This document shows, in pieces, positions 52,933-62,379 of a DNA stretch of 64,000 nucleotides. The position numbers were made by a program, and so were the translations under genes. The notes below the pieces were generated by a model. That model was not told the origin of the DNA and made no database searches. It saw only the letters and a program-made list of their open reading frames with translations. Position 1 is the stretch's first letter. Each line of letters begins with the position of its first letter. This DNA comes from Haloplanus sp. HW8-1 (GTDB lineage Archaea > Halobacteriota > Halobacteria > Halobacteriales > Haloferacaceae), in assembly GCF_023703795.1 (NCBI RefSeq), contig NZ_CP098518.1, forward strand, positions 2,790,001-2,854,000. The letters run 5' to 3'.

Positions 52933-55206
52933 ATGTGGGAACACGTGAGACGGTATCGGGTGGAACACCTCGCCATCGCGGTCACGGTGCTGTTCGGTGC
53001 GATCGCTCTGCTCGACGAGACGCTGGTGGAACTCCCCCTCGTTCGGCCCGTGGTCGGCTTCGTGTTCCTGACCTTCGCGACCGGCGGTGTGGTCCTCACG
53101 GCGCTCGGGTTCGAGCCCTCGGTGCGCGCCCGATCCCTGATCTACACCGTGGGCGTGGGCCTGATGAGCGTGATGCTGATCGGGCTCGTCCTGAACGCCG
53201 GGTTTCTGCAACTCGGGCTGGCGGACCCGCTCTCCCCGCTCCCCCTCGTGGTGGCGCTGTCCCTGTCGACGATCGGGATCGCCGTCGCGACCCTCTGGTA
53301 CCGCTCCGGTCCGACGGTCGACGACCTCGCGCCCGACCCCGCGCGGGTGTGTGGGCTGCTCCGCGAGGACGGCCTGCAGGTGGGACTCGTCCTGTTGCTG
53401 CCGGTCGCGGGGGTCCTCTCGGTCGTGTACCTGAACGGGACGAACGAGGCCGCGCCGCTCCTGGTGGTCCTGGCCGCGGTCGCGAGCGTTCCCCTGTTCG
53501 CGGTGATGGGGTTCGTCGACGAACGGTATCTGGCGTTCGCAGCGTGGGGAACGGGGCTGACGATCCTCTATCACAAGACCGTCTGGGTGGGGAGCGTGTA
53601 CGGCGGACACGCGTCGACGGTCGGGGTGTACGAGCAACACGTCTGGACCATGAGCGGGGAGACGCTCCTGCCGAATGCGGTGCTCATGCCCGCGTACGCA
53701 CACGTGCTCGATGTTGGCATCATCACCCAGACACAGATCGTCATGCCGGCGATGGTCGCGTTCATTCCGCCCGCCCTCTACGTGACGTTCCGCGACTACA
53801 CGTCGCCCTCGCTCGGCTACCTCGGCGCGGCGATATTCATGTTTGCCCACCCGTTTTACTACCAGTATCCCTCGACGCCGCGGGCGTCGATCCCGGTCCT
53901 GTTTCTGGTGTTGATCGGGACGGTGATGAGCGATACCGGGACGGCGCCCATCGTGCGACGTAGCCTGGCCCTGCTGTTCGCGGCCGGGCTGGCCGTGTCC
54001 CACTACGGGACGTCCTACTACGCGCTGTTCGCCCTCGGGGGGGCGCTGCTGGTGCTCGTGCAGTTCAGGCTGTTCGACCGCGTCGCCGAGTCGATAGCGG
54101 CGAAGCGGGCCGTGGCCGACGGGAGCGGGTCCGAGGACGGACTGTTGAGCAGGGTGCCTCCGAACCTGCTCAGACTCGACTTCGTCGCGTTTTACGCCAT
54201 CGTGGTCACGGCGTGGTACTACTACATCGATCGGAGTTCGAAGTTCGTCTCGATCGCCGAACACGTCGTCAGCTCGTTCGCGGGCCTGTTCGAGTCGGGA
54301 GGCGGGGCGACGGCGACTCGCCTGAGCACGGACTACGGCGGCCTGTCGATCCGCTATTCGAAGTACGTCTACCTGATCGTCGCGTCGTTGAGCGGCTTTG
54401 GACTCGCACTGGCCTTCGTCCGCCGGTACGTCCCGGCGTTGCGGACCGAGTTCTCCGACGAGTATCTCGCGACCACGGCACTCCTGTTCGTGCTGTTCGG
54501 CGGGACGTTCATCATGTCCGGACAGTGGGGCGGCGGGCGGCCGATGATGATCGTCCTCAGTTTCAGTGCGGTCTTCACCGCGGTGGCGGCCAACGAGTGC
54601 GGTCGAGCGATAGCTGCGGGGTGTGAAGCGGGCGCCCGTCGGATCTCGGGACGCCTCGCTGCGGCCGTCGACCGCGCACCCACCCTCCTCGGCGGGAAGG
54701 TCGCCCTCGCGACCGTCCTCGCGGTGTTCTTCCTGCTGAACTCGGGGTTCATGGCCGCGGTCGCGTACGGCGGCGAAGCGCCGAGCAACGTGCCACAGTC
54801 CGACACCGACGACGTGTACACGACCTACGACATCGAGACGCACGTCTGGCTGGCCGATCACCGCGACGTCAACTATCCGATATCCGGTGATCGCAACGCG
54901 CGGGCGCAGACGACGGACTGGATGAACGGCGAAATCGCGGCCCGAAGCGAGCGGTCGCCGTATCGGTTCAGGAAATCCAGCCAGTTCACGTCGGTGAACG
55001 ACTCGGAACTGGGGCGTGGCTACCTCCTCCTTATGGGACACAACGTCGAGGAGGACCGAGCGGTGGTGAACTACGTCGTCTCGCGACCGATGAGCGCGTA
55101 CGATCTGGAGACCGACAGGCGACACAGGGTGTACTCGAACGGCGCCGGCCGCGTGTACTTCGTCGGAAACGACACGCGGACGTTCACGGGCGGGGAGGCG
55201 ACCTGA
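52933..55206 (+). CDS. Polytopic membrane protein, DUF2206-like (possible glycan polymerase)
   Basis: A 757-residue protein with about 14 membrane segments in residues 10-590 and an external C-terminal domain (about 610-757) rich in polar and aromatic residues. The segments YYQYPSTPRASIPVLFLVL and LAVSHYGTSYYALFALGG resemble archaeal DUF2206/GT-C-type proteins. A polymerase, ligase or mannosyltransferase role in surface glycan assembly is inferred from the topology and setting. No diagnostic catalytic motif is visible. Confidence 0.7.
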   Translation: MWEHVRRYRVEHLAIAVTVLFGAIALLDETLVELPLVRPVVGFVFLTFATGGVVLTALGFEPSVRARSLIYTVGVGLMSVMLIGLVLNAGFLQLGLADPLSPLPLVVALSLSTIGIAVATLWYRSGPTVDDLAPDPARVCGLLREDGLQVGLVLLLPVAGVLSVVYLNGTNEAAPLLVVLAAVASVPLFAVMGFVDERYLAFAAWGTGLTILYHKTVWVGSVYGGHASTVGVYEQHVWTMSGETLLPNAVLMPAYAHVLDVGIITQTQIVMPAMVAFIPPALYVTFRDYTSPSLGYLGAAIFMFAHPFYYQYPSTPRASIPVLFLVLIGTVMSDTGTAPIVRRSLALLFAAGLAVSHYGTSYYALFALGGALLVLVQFRLFDRVAESIAAKRAVADGSGSEDGLLSRVPPNLLRLDFVAFYAIVVTAWYYYIDRSSKFVSIAEHVVSSFAGLFESGGGATATRLSTDYGGLSIRYSKYVYLIVASLSGFGLALAFVRRYVPALRTEFSDEYLATTALLFVLFGGTFIMSGQWGGGRPMMIVLSFSAVFTAVAANECGRAIAAGCEAGARRISGRLAAAVDRAPTLLGGKVALATVLAVFFLLNSGFMAAVAYGGEAPSNVPQSDTDDVYTTYDIETHVWLADHRDVNYPISGDRNARAQTTDWMNGEIAARSERSPYRFRKSSQFTSVNDSELGRGYLLLMGHNVEEDRAVVNYVVSRPMSAYDLETDRRHRVYSNGAGRVYFVGNDTRTFTGGEAT

Positions 55207-55273
55207 TTGTGACCCGACGGTCGTCGGCCTCCCTCGCCGCGGGGAGTCCGCCGGAGACAGGGGGTGTGCCTGA

Positions 55274-55492
55274 ATGAACGAGCGCGTCCTCGAATCGTCG
55301 GTCGTCGTGTTCACGGCGGCCGTGACGACCGCCGTCATACTCGGGATCCCGGTCGCCATCGGCGTCGTGTTTCCCTACGGGCGCTTCGCTCCCGCGGAAG
55401 GGCTCGCCATTCTGCGGGTCGGCGCCCCGTTCCTGTTGCTGTTCGCCGTCGCGTTCCTCGTCGAACGAACGCTCGGGACGAACGAACACTGA
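55274..55492 (+). CDS. Small membrane protein (72 aa)
   Basis: MNERVLESSVVVFTAAVTTA starts a 72-residue protein with two hydrophobic segments (about 8-33 and 45-63) and a charged end (ERTLGTNEH). It lies 67 nt downstream of the polytopic membrane protein and is probably co-transcribed with it, perhaps as an accessory subunit. Not recognised. Confidence 0.6.
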   Translation: MNERVLESSVVVFTAAVTTAVILGIPVAIGVVFPYGRFAPAEGLAILRVGAPFLLLFAVAFLVERTLGTNEH

Positions 55493-55708
55493 CGTCGAGG
55501 ACGATCACGCGTCGAGGCGACGAACGCCCGTTCGGTGGCGCGACGTCCACAGGAGTGGCGGTGACGGATGGGGTGTGCTCCCACCACGGCCCGCCGAAGG
55601 GTCGCCGGGGCGGCCATCGACCGTCGGGGCCGGACGCGGATCGGCCGGACCACCGGTCTCGGCGGGACGGTCGTCCGGAGCCGGCGTCTCGTGGCAAGAC
55701 GGTCCCGA

Positions 55709-56941
55709 TCAGAGAGCCCCTGCGTCGAGCGTCGGCGCCGTCGACCGGAGCGTGACACGCTCGCCCCAGTCGTTTCGGAACGACCGGACGTATTCGTGGA
55801 GCGCGTCCCGCAGCCCGGTCAACTCGGCAGCGAGGTTCTCCCGCTCGTTCGGATCGGTTTCGAGGTCGTACAGTTCGTCGCCGTCCGGGGTCGCGATGTA
55901 CTTGTACCGCGCCGTCCGGACGGCGGTGCGGCCACCTTCCGTGGAGTGTGCCACGACCGGCACGCGCCCGGCCTCGTACCGCCGGGACAGCGACGCCGCG
56001 TCACCGTCCGCGATCGTCCGAATCGCGTCCGGAATCGACCGGAGCGAGACGGGCCGGTCGACGGTCGCGCTGGCCGGCACACCGCCGATCACGTACGGGA
56101 CATGGAGGTTCTCCTCGTACAGATGCCGCTCGTGTCCGTAGACGCCGTGCTCGCTCAGCGCTTCCCCGTGGTCGGAGTGGATGAGATACGCCGGATCGGT
56201 GTCGGCGAGGTCGGTGGTGAGACGGTCGACGAACGCGTCGACGTACCGCACCGTATCCTCGTACGCGCTCACGAGCCGTCCGTGAGCCGCGTCCGGATCG
56301 TTGACGTTGTGCGCGCGCCAGTTCGCATACATCATCCCCAGCCACGAGTTCTTCCGTCGATACGCACGCGGGACCAGGTACGGGGAGTGAACGTCGAGCA
56401 GGAACACCCACAGAAAGTACGGTTGTGACGCGTCGCGAACGCGGGCCACGACGTCGTCGTAGTACCCCTCCCACCGTTTCCAGTTGCCCTCCCCCCGGAC
56501 GAGTTTGATGAGTCCCCTGAGGTGGTTCGGGATATCGAACCCGGGCCGGATATCCTCGTCGAGAAAGTCGTTGAAGAAGTCGAACCCTTCGCCGAAGCCG
56601 AAGTATCGCGAGGTGAACCCGTTCGGCGTGAACGCTATCGTCTCGTACCCGCGATCCGAGAGAGATTCGGGAATCGTCTCCCGTTTCAGCATATGTGACT
56701 CGATATCCGCCTGCCAGGAGTCGAGTTCCGAGTCCGTCCGATGGCCGGTCGGATACTGTCCGGTGAAGATGGCAGGCATCGACTCGGGCGTCTTCGGTCC
56801 CGGAGCGATAGCGTCCCGAAAACAAATACCGTCCGTAGCCATCCGATCGATGGTGGGCGTGAGTTCGACGCCCGGATTCAGGTGACCACACCGATCGGCT
56901 CGAAGACTGTCGATGGTTATCAGAACGATATTCGGGTTCAT
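55709..56941 (-). CDS. Sulfatase-like alkaline-phosphatase-superfamily protein 5
   Basis: A 410-residue protein: PNIVLITIDSLRADRCGHL (D11), PGPKTPESMPAIFTG with T51 at the nucleophile place and Lys before it, FLLDVHSPYLVPRAYRR and IHSDHGEALSEHGVYGH. The formylglycine motif is missing, as in relatives 1-3 and 6. ATG 56941 gives the family N-terminus; an in-frame ATG at 56977 would add 12 residues. It is divergent from protein 6 across a 179-nt gap. Confidence 0.85.
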   Translation of the reverse strand: MNPNIVLITIDSLRADRCGHLNPGVELTPTIDRMATDGICFRDAIAPGPKTPESMPAIFTGQYPTGHRTDSELDSWQADIESHMLKRETIPESLSDRGYETIAFTPNGFTSRYFGFGEGFDFFNDFLDEDIRPGFDIPNHLRGLIKLVRGEGNWKRWEGYYDDVVARVRDASQPYFLWVFLLDVHSPYLVPRAYRRKNSWLGMMYANWRAHNVNDPDAAHGRLVSAYEDTVRYVDAFVDRLTTDLADTDPAYLIHSDHGEALSEHGVYGHERHLYEENLHVPYVIGGVPASATVDRPVSLRSIPDAIRTIADGDAASLSRRYEAGRVPVVAHSTEGGRTAVRTARYKYIATPDGDELYDLETDPNERENLAAELTGLRDALHEYVRSFRNDWGERVTLRSTAPTLDAGAL

Positions 56942-57120
56942 ACAGGCAACCGGATTGTCGGTAGTATCCGCTGACATGTAACTTTTCCTCAAAAACGGCG
57001 GGATTGCGCCACGGTGCCCGGAGTCGGGGCGGTCCACCGGCGCAGTCGCGTGATGAGTTCCCGAGGCGTGTCGACACAGGTCTTTATCTTACCACTGGTC
57101 GTACAGTTCCGTATCGTATC

Positions 57121-58365
57121 ATGAGAAATACAGTTCTCGTCACCGTGGACAGTTTGCGCGCGGACCACGTCGCGCCATACGCGGACGTTGAGACCACGCC
57201 GGAACTGGAGGGGTTGGCAGACGACGGGGTCGTGTACGAACGGTCGATCGCACCCGGTCCGAGCACCCCCCAGTCGATGCCCGCGATATGGACCGGGAGC
57301 TACCCGACATCGGCCGTCGGCGGAGATGTCCGGGACGTCATCGAGCGCCACGTAGACACTCGAACGACCCTCGCCGAGCGGTTCTCGCAGTCGGGATATG
57401 CGACGGCCGCGTTCACGCCGAACCCGTTCACCTCGCGTCACTACGGGTTCGACGAGGGATTTGACACGTTCGAGGATTTCTTGGACCCGGGAGGCCGGAT
57501 CGATCGGCTTCGCTCGCGGGTCGTCACCCGATGGATGGAGCAGGGGTCGACGTTCGGGATCAGATTCGCCCTGAATATGCTCGGTGTGGGGGATCTGACG
57601 ATGAGTTGGGAATCGTATTACGATCGGATCGTGGAGTGGGTCGACCAAGCTCCGGAACCGTGGTTTCTGTGGGTCTTCTTGCTCGAACCGCACTGGCCGT
57701 ACCGACCGCCACGTCGCCATCGCGACAGCTCGATCCTGGAGATGTATCGCGCGAACTTGCGGCGCGCGCCCGCGACGGACTCCACGCCGTCGGCCGAGGA
57801 TCGCGAGCGTCTCCTCCGGCTGTACGAGGGGACCATCCGCCACGTGGACGAATTCATCGGACGGATACGGCGCGAGTTCGACGAACCGATCGTCGCAGTC
57901 CACGGCGACCACGGTGAGGGGTTCGGCGAACACGGTGAGTGGGGACACGGAAGCGTCGGATTCGACGGGCCGCTCTTCGAGGAAAACGTTCGCGTGCCCC
58001 TCGTGATCGGCAACGTCGATCAAGAAACTATCGAGCGCCCCCTCTCGCTGCGATCGCTCGGGGACATTCTGATATCGGCGGCGGGTGGGGACCCCGACTG
58101 GAGCGAATTTTCGCGACGATGGGTGGTGACGAAATCCGCGACGGTCGGATTGCGGGGGAGTGAGTGGAAGTTTTTGAAGTCCGCCGACGAATCGAGGGCG
58201 TATGCTCTGCAATCGGACCCCGGTGAGCGAACCCCACTGTCGGACGGCCATCCCCTGGTGGAACTCGGAGAGCGCCTGGCAGCGGCGTTCCAGGAGTCAC
58301 AGAGCGAGAGGGAGCGCCTCGAGAGAGCGGCGGAGTCCGTGAGCGAGCACTCCGGGCGCCTATGA
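57121..58365 (+). CDS. Sulfatase-like alkaline-phosphatase-superfamily protein 6
   Basis: A 414-residue protein: TVLVTVDSLRADHVAPYAD (D10), PGPSTPQSMPAIWTG (T49), FLLEPHWPYRPPRRHRD and VHGDHGEGFGEHGEWGH. It lacks the C/S-x-P-x-R signature and a signal peptide. The C-terminal 30 residues are a charged helix (RERLERAAESVSE). A CTTTATCTTA box lies 30-39 nt upstream. Close similarity to proteins 1, 2, 3 and 5 places all five in one lineage. Confidence 0.85.
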   Translation: MRNTVLVTVDSLRADHVAPYADVETTPELEGLADDGVVYERSIAPGPSTPQSMPAIWTGSYPTSAVGGDVRDVIERHVDTRTTLAERFSQSGYATAAFTPNPFTSRHYGFDEGFDTFEDFLDPGGRIDRLRSRVVTRWMEQGSTFGIRFALNMLGVGDLTMSWESYYDRIVEWVDQAPEPWFLWVFLLEPHWPYRPPRRHRDSSILEMYRANLRRAPATDSTPSAEDRERLLRLYEGTIRHVDEFIGRIRREFDEPIVAVHGDHGEGFGEHGEWGHGSVGFDGPLFEENVRVPLVIGNVDQETIERPLSLRSLGDILISAAGGDPDWSEFSRRWVVTKSATVGLRGSEWKFLKSADESRAYALQSDPGERTPLSDGHPLVELGERLAAAFQESQSERERLERAAESVSEHSGRL

Positions 58366-59684
58366 CTCGACCGGCATGCAGATCTCGTGTCGCTCCGACT
58401 CGTCAGATTCGCCCACGTCGACACCCTTCGTGACCGCCGGACGTTTTCTCACTGGTTCCGGTCCCGCGAACCGGACGCGAGCGGACGTGTGAAGGGCCTT
58501 GGCCGCCCGGATACCGGCCGGCCCGTCTTCCCGAAGGGACTCCTAGTGGCTGTTGTGGATCGCCTCATCACCACCGAGGCTGTCGAGCACGACCACCCCG
58601 CGACTCATCTGGGACTGCAGCTCCGTTCGGAGAGCTGGTGGGAGCCATCCCACTAGGGCAGTGATTCGGACCCGCGCACCAGACGATCATGATCGGCGGC
58701 AACACAGGAGCGGGGCTTAGGGAGGCTTTCGGGGACGTACGGTACGCGTCGAGGATTCATAATCGGGATCAGGCCCCGCAAGAGAAGGAGGGGGACACAT
58801 CGGTTGCGGTCGTATGACCGCAGGGAAGTGCCACCCGATCGGCTGATTCCGGACAAGACATGGCTCAATACGGTATTTCGGGAAGATCACCGATGGCAAA
58901 CAGGAGAGTAAAACGAGACCTGAGTCCGCACAAAATTTTCATAATCGGTTCACGTCTGCCGATTTTTCGTTGTGAGATATCGCAGTATCCTCGTAGATTG
59001 AGGAACGCCACCCACCATTGTGAAGCGGGAACAGCGGTGGCCTCGGGATCCAACTGGCCTCGCACCCAGTACGGCCGTTACGCGACACAACACAGGGCTT
59101 GAGGAGGCTGGCGTCGAACCGACGACACGTACACCGACGCCGATGGCTGGGAGACGAGGTTGGAGCGTGGACAGCGACGTCTCGTCGACTTTCCGAATCG
59201 TTACCTTCTCGAGAGCCGAACTCGCACGTAGATTCATACACATACCCGTTCGTCCCCGGTTCTTGCGGAACGATAGCCGATTATGAAAACCGATTGCGCC
59301 ACGCTCTGCTCCCGAGCGACGATTTGACCCGATGAGCGCCCCGCGAACCGATTATGACCGAGAGCTGGACGACATTTGAGAACGTCACTTGCGAACGCAT
59401 ACGCACCGAGTGTATCGAGGCGATCCGGCGGCCACTTGACGCGATGCATCGCTGTCAGTCCAAGGGACCCCTTCGCGGAACCGCCGTATCGGAGTCGTCT
59501 TCGTGGGGGTCTTCCGTTCGTGGCACACTCCGTTCAGCGACGCATTAAATGCGCCCGGGCTCTCGTGACCCGCGAAGTGATCATTACAAACCAACCAGTG
59601 TCCACAACCTCGGTAGATACGGTCCTAGCGAAGTCCTCAAGCACCGGACGTAGGACATTGTGGTTCAACGTTCGGCCCTGATGG
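58366..59684. other. Gene-poor, decayed region
   Basis: About 1.3 kb in which no frame has convincing coding character; the longest is about 100 codons and none resembles a known family. Base composition drops and is uneven. It contains a 26-nt match to the RHH-like gene at 60764 (see 58543). It looks like degenerated mobile or duplicated DNA. Confidence 0.5.
58543..58608 (-). pseudogene. Remnant of RHH-like gene 60764
   Basis: A 26-nt stretch (58539-58564) matches 60775-60800 with two mismatches in the same frame, encoding AIHNSH. In the intact gene the next codon is CAG; here it is TAG, so the copy is truncated. Upstream similarity is lost. Confidence 0.45.
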
Positions 59685-59925
59685 CTACGACGATGTCGGC
59701 GCCGGCGATCCATTCAATTCACTGTCGGATTGTAGGTGTGGACTTGGGTTTGTGGAGGTCACGGTCCCAACGCGGGCAACCTGCGAGATCGCGGCCGCCA
59801 CCAGCGTCCCGTGAGTGATAGTGCCGTCTGCCTTGGATCCAATCCTCGGCTCCGGATCGCTGCTGCCGCCGAACGCACGCCCGGCACTGGTGGCGGCTAC
59901 GTAGTCGGCCGACTGGGCCAGCCAC
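59685..59925 (-). pseudogene. C-terminal remnant of YadA-like surface protein
   Basis: The minus strand encodes SADYVAATSAGRAFGGSSDP and then PRIGSKADGTITHGT and QVARVGTVTSTNPSP, clearly homologous to SADYAVAIGDQRAIGGGSSDP, MIKSGAHGAVALGT and QVARIGTSTSPDPSP of the intact protein at 60907. DNA at 59846-59871 is identical to 61167-61192 (26 nt). The N-terminal three quarters and the secretion signal are missing, and the end is frameshifted or altered. Confidence 0.7.
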
Positions 59926-60001
59926 GTAGTGGAATCCGTATCACGCCGACGTCTGAGTGATGCAGATGAGGAGCGCTTCGCGACGGGGCACGACACGCGG
60001 A

Positions 60002-60631
60002 CTACTCGTTCGGTTTGATGAAAAACCAATCCGTACCGGGGTCTTCCAGGCGAAACGGGATGCCTTCCGTTTTCGAGAACTCGACGACGGCTTCGACGAC
60101 ACCTGGCCACTCTCCGGAAAAGTCGTGTCCTGCCAGAACACCACCGGGTCTCAAAAGTGAATAGTACGTTTGGATATCGTTCAGTACGTACTCGTACGCG
60201 TGGTTCCCGTCGACGTAGACGTAATCCAACGATTCGGAGAGGTGATCCGAGGCGTTCTCGGATCGCCGTTCGATCCACGTGATGTTATCGTATTCCGCCA
60301 ACCGGGCCCGTGCTTCTCGTTTTGCATGCTTTAATCGGTGACTCGATCGAGGCTCATTCAAGTCCGCGTATCCGTTGTAGTCCTCGTAGGAGTCGATTAG
60401 ATACAAGTGGTCGATATCCAACTGGTTCTGTAGCGTCCGGGCGTGGTCTCCCTTCCACACCCCGATTTCGGCCACTGTGAGGTCGTTCATTCGCTGAACC
60501 GTTTTGATATGCTCCCTGAGAAAGCAATTCCGGGGATCGGAGTTCAGCAGATAGTGGTTCAGCCCGAACCAGACGCCGATCAGTCCAGTCGATCGATAAA
60601 CTCGGAGAGCAGTAGCCAATCTATCGACCAT
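60002..60631 (-). CDS. Class I SAM-dependent methyltransferase
   Basis: A 209-residue enzyme. VAEIGVWKGDHARTLQNQLD is the SAM-binding motif I, LYLIDSYEDYNGYADLNEP motif II, ESLDYVYVDGNHAYEYVLND the post-II/metal region and LLRPGGVLAGHDFSGEWPG motif III. The pattern fits Methyltransf_24/TylF-like sugar O-methyltransferases, suggesting methylation of a glycan residue. ATG 60631 is preferred over the GTG at 60658. It sits between the decayed copy and the intact copy of the YadA-like locus. Confidence 0.85.
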   Translation of the reverse strand: MVDRLATALRVYRSTGLIGVWFGLNHYLLNSDPRNCFLREHIKTVQRMNDLTVAEIGVWKGDHARTLQNQLDIDHLYLIDSYEDYNGYADLNEPRSSHRLKHAKREARARLAEYDNITWIERRSENASDHLSESLDYVYVDGNHAYEYVLNDIQTYYSLLRPGGVLAGHDFSGEWPGVVEAVVEFSKTEGIPFRLEDPGTDWFFIKPNE

Positions 60632-60763
60632 TCGTTTGCTACTCACGCACCGATTCACATCCGATAGGCCCTATCATCGCTGTGTGCACCGAGGCGAGCT
60701 AGTTCGGTGAGAGGCTGGGACGCCTTCTGTGGCGACGTCCAGACAGGCGTGTGACAACCGTGT

Positions 60764-60913
60764 TCATCTGAGATACTCCTGATGGCTGTTGTGGATCGCC
60801 GACTCCACGATGGCCGCGAGTTCGGCGTCCACGTCCTCGTCCATCTCCTCGCGCAGCGTCTCCAGCAGCGCGTAGTGGCCGTCGCTGATCTCGATCGTCA
60901 ACTCCTCTACCAC
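60764..60913 (-). CDS. Small RHH-like protein (49 aa) overlapping surface-protein gene
   Basis: A 49-residue frame starting at GTG: VVEELTIEISDGHYALLETL, then acidic helical residues and AIHNSHQEYLR. A strand followed by two helices (TIEISDGHYALLETLREEM, AELAAIVESAIHNS) fits a ribbon-helix-helix or DUF-type mini-domain. The GTG overlaps the stop of the YadA-like gene by 7 nt, so it is its translational partner. A decayed copy lies at 58543. Confidence 0.55.
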   Translation of the reverse strand: MVEELTIEISDGHYALLETLREEMDEDVDAELAAIVESAIHNSHQEYLR

Positions 60914-62379
60914 GAGACTCTCGCCTCCCTGACCGTGCCGCCGCTGTCCTTGCCCTTGAGGACGAACTCCCCGCTGGACTCGTCCATGAACAGGGTGACT
61001 TCCCCGGGGACGTAGTCGCCGTCGGCGAGCTGTTCGCTGCCCTGCCAGACCAACTGACGCGGACTCGGGTCCGGCGAGGTCGAGGTGCCGATGCGGGCGA
61101 CCTGTGGTGTCGCGACCTCAACGTTCGTCCCGAGGGCAACCGCGCCGTGGGCGCCGGATTTGATCATCGGCTCCGGATCGCTGCTGCCGCCGCCGATCGC
61201 GCGCTGGTCGCCGATGGCGACCGCGTAGTCGGCCGACGAGGAGGCCTCGTTACCGATGTTGACGACGTGGCTGCCGGGCGTGCCGCGCTCGCCGGCACCC
61301 GGACCGAGCGCGGTGCCGCGGATACCGGCGGACGCTCGCGACCCGACGGCGACCCGAATCCCATCCCAGCCACTCCCCGTCCCCGACGCGTTCTCGTTGG
61401 CGGAGGCGCCGATAGCGACAGAGTTGCGGTTCGCGGCGCTCGCGTTGAGGCCGAGCGCGACCGACCGTCGGTCGTTCGAAACGTTCCGTCCGACGGTTAC
61501 GGCGCTGGGACCCCCGCTGTTGCCGTGACCGACGAGGACCTCCCCTTTCCCACCCGGCGTGTTCGACTGACCGACGACCGTCGACTGGTCGTTGCCCGAC
61601 GCGTCGGTGCCGTCGCCGATCACGACGCCGCCGCTCGGGGCCGTACTCCCTGCGCCGACGACCAGGCCGGAGTCGGCCGTCGACGCGCCGGCGCCGATCG
61701 TCACGGGGTCGCTGGCGAGGCCGCCGCCGACGGTCAGCGTGCCGTCGACCCGCGCGTCGTCCCCGGTGTACAGGCCGTATCCGTCGGGCGAGTCGACCCG
61801 GCCGTGGACGCCGTAGGTCGTCCCCGAGGTGGCGGTGTTGATCCCCTGGACGGCCGTCCCCTGTGGCGACTGGGCGAGGCCACGGACGCCCTTCGTCTGG
61901 CCGCTCTCGTGTTTGGCGAAGCCGATGACGCCGGTGCCGTACTCGGCGCTCGTCCGCCCTTCCAGCCCCTTGGCGGACCCGAACTCGTTCGTCGCGTTGC
62001 CGAGCAACCCGACGCCCTGCTCCGATTTGGTCTTGCCCTCGACGCCGTAGTTCTGTCCGTCGGGATCGTGGGCCACCCCCTGGATGGCGATGCCCTCGGG
62101 GTGGGCGGTGGCGCCGACGTACGCCCGGTCGGTGTTGGAACCGACGTCGATCGTGAGTCCGGGATCTCCCGGATCGCCGCTCCACGTCTGGGTGAGGTGG
62201 TCGTGGTCGGACTGGGCGCGCGCGGTGTCGCTCGCCGCGTACGTCCCGACCCCGAGCAGCGCGAGCAACCCGAGTGCCCCACGGCGGGTGGCGCCGAGTG
62301 AGCGCTCGTTCTCACCCCCGCCGTCCGTCGAGTCGTCGGAACCGTCGGACCCCGCCGACCCCATGTCAGTATCTGTCAC
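60907..62379 (-). CDS. Exported YadA-like head-repeat surface protein
   Basis: A 490-residue protein from the GTG at 62379 (ATG 62364 is the alternative). A Tat-like signal (GATRRGALGLLALLGVG, cleavage near ARA-Q) is followed by two repeat regions. Residues about 75-200 carry 'GVxG' repeats (GVGLLGNATNEFG, GVIGFAKHESGQTKGVRGL). Residues about 215-420 carry 14-15-residue left-handed beta-roll repeats (SVALGLNASAANRNSVAIGA, AVAIGDQ) like the head of trimeric YadA adhesins. The C-terminus is a small beta domain (GEVTLFMDESSGEFVLKG). A trimeric adhesin or spike at the cell surface is likely. Confidence 0.8.
   Translation of the reverse strand: MTDTDMGSAGSDGSDDSTDGGGENERSLGATRRGALGLLALLGVGTYAASDTARAQSDHDHLTQTWSGDPGDPGLTIDVGSNTDRAYVGATAHPEGIAIQGVAHDPDGQNYGVEGKTKSEQGVGLLGNATNEFGSAKGLEGRTSAEYGTGVIGFAKHESGQTKGVRGLAQSPQGTAVQGINTATSGTTYGVHGRVDSPDGYGLYTGDDARVDGTLTVGGGLASDPVTIGAGASTADSGLVVGAGSTAPSGGVVIGDGTDASGNDQSTVVGQSNTPGGKGEVLVGHGNSGGPSAVTVGRNVSNDRRSVALGLNASAANRNSVAIGASANENASGTGSGWDGIRVAVGSRASAGIRGTALGPGAGERGTPGSHVVNIGNEASSSADYAVAIGDQRAIGGGSSDPEPMIKSGAHGAVALGTNVEVATPQVARIGTSTSPDPSPRQLVWQGSEQLADGDYVPGEVTLFMDESSGEFVLKGKDSGGTVREARVSW

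Noticed and set aside
58387-58656. 89-codon plus-strand frame in the decayed region
   Set aside because: It has no family resemblance, poor codon character and overlaps the mini-gene remnant on the other strand; kept only as part of the gene-poor region.
59100-59140. GGCGTCGAACCGACG considered as a tRNA T-arm
   Set aside because: The stem/loop pairing does not fit a T-arm and no acceptor or anticodon stem can be built around it. No tRNA or rRNA was found in the window.
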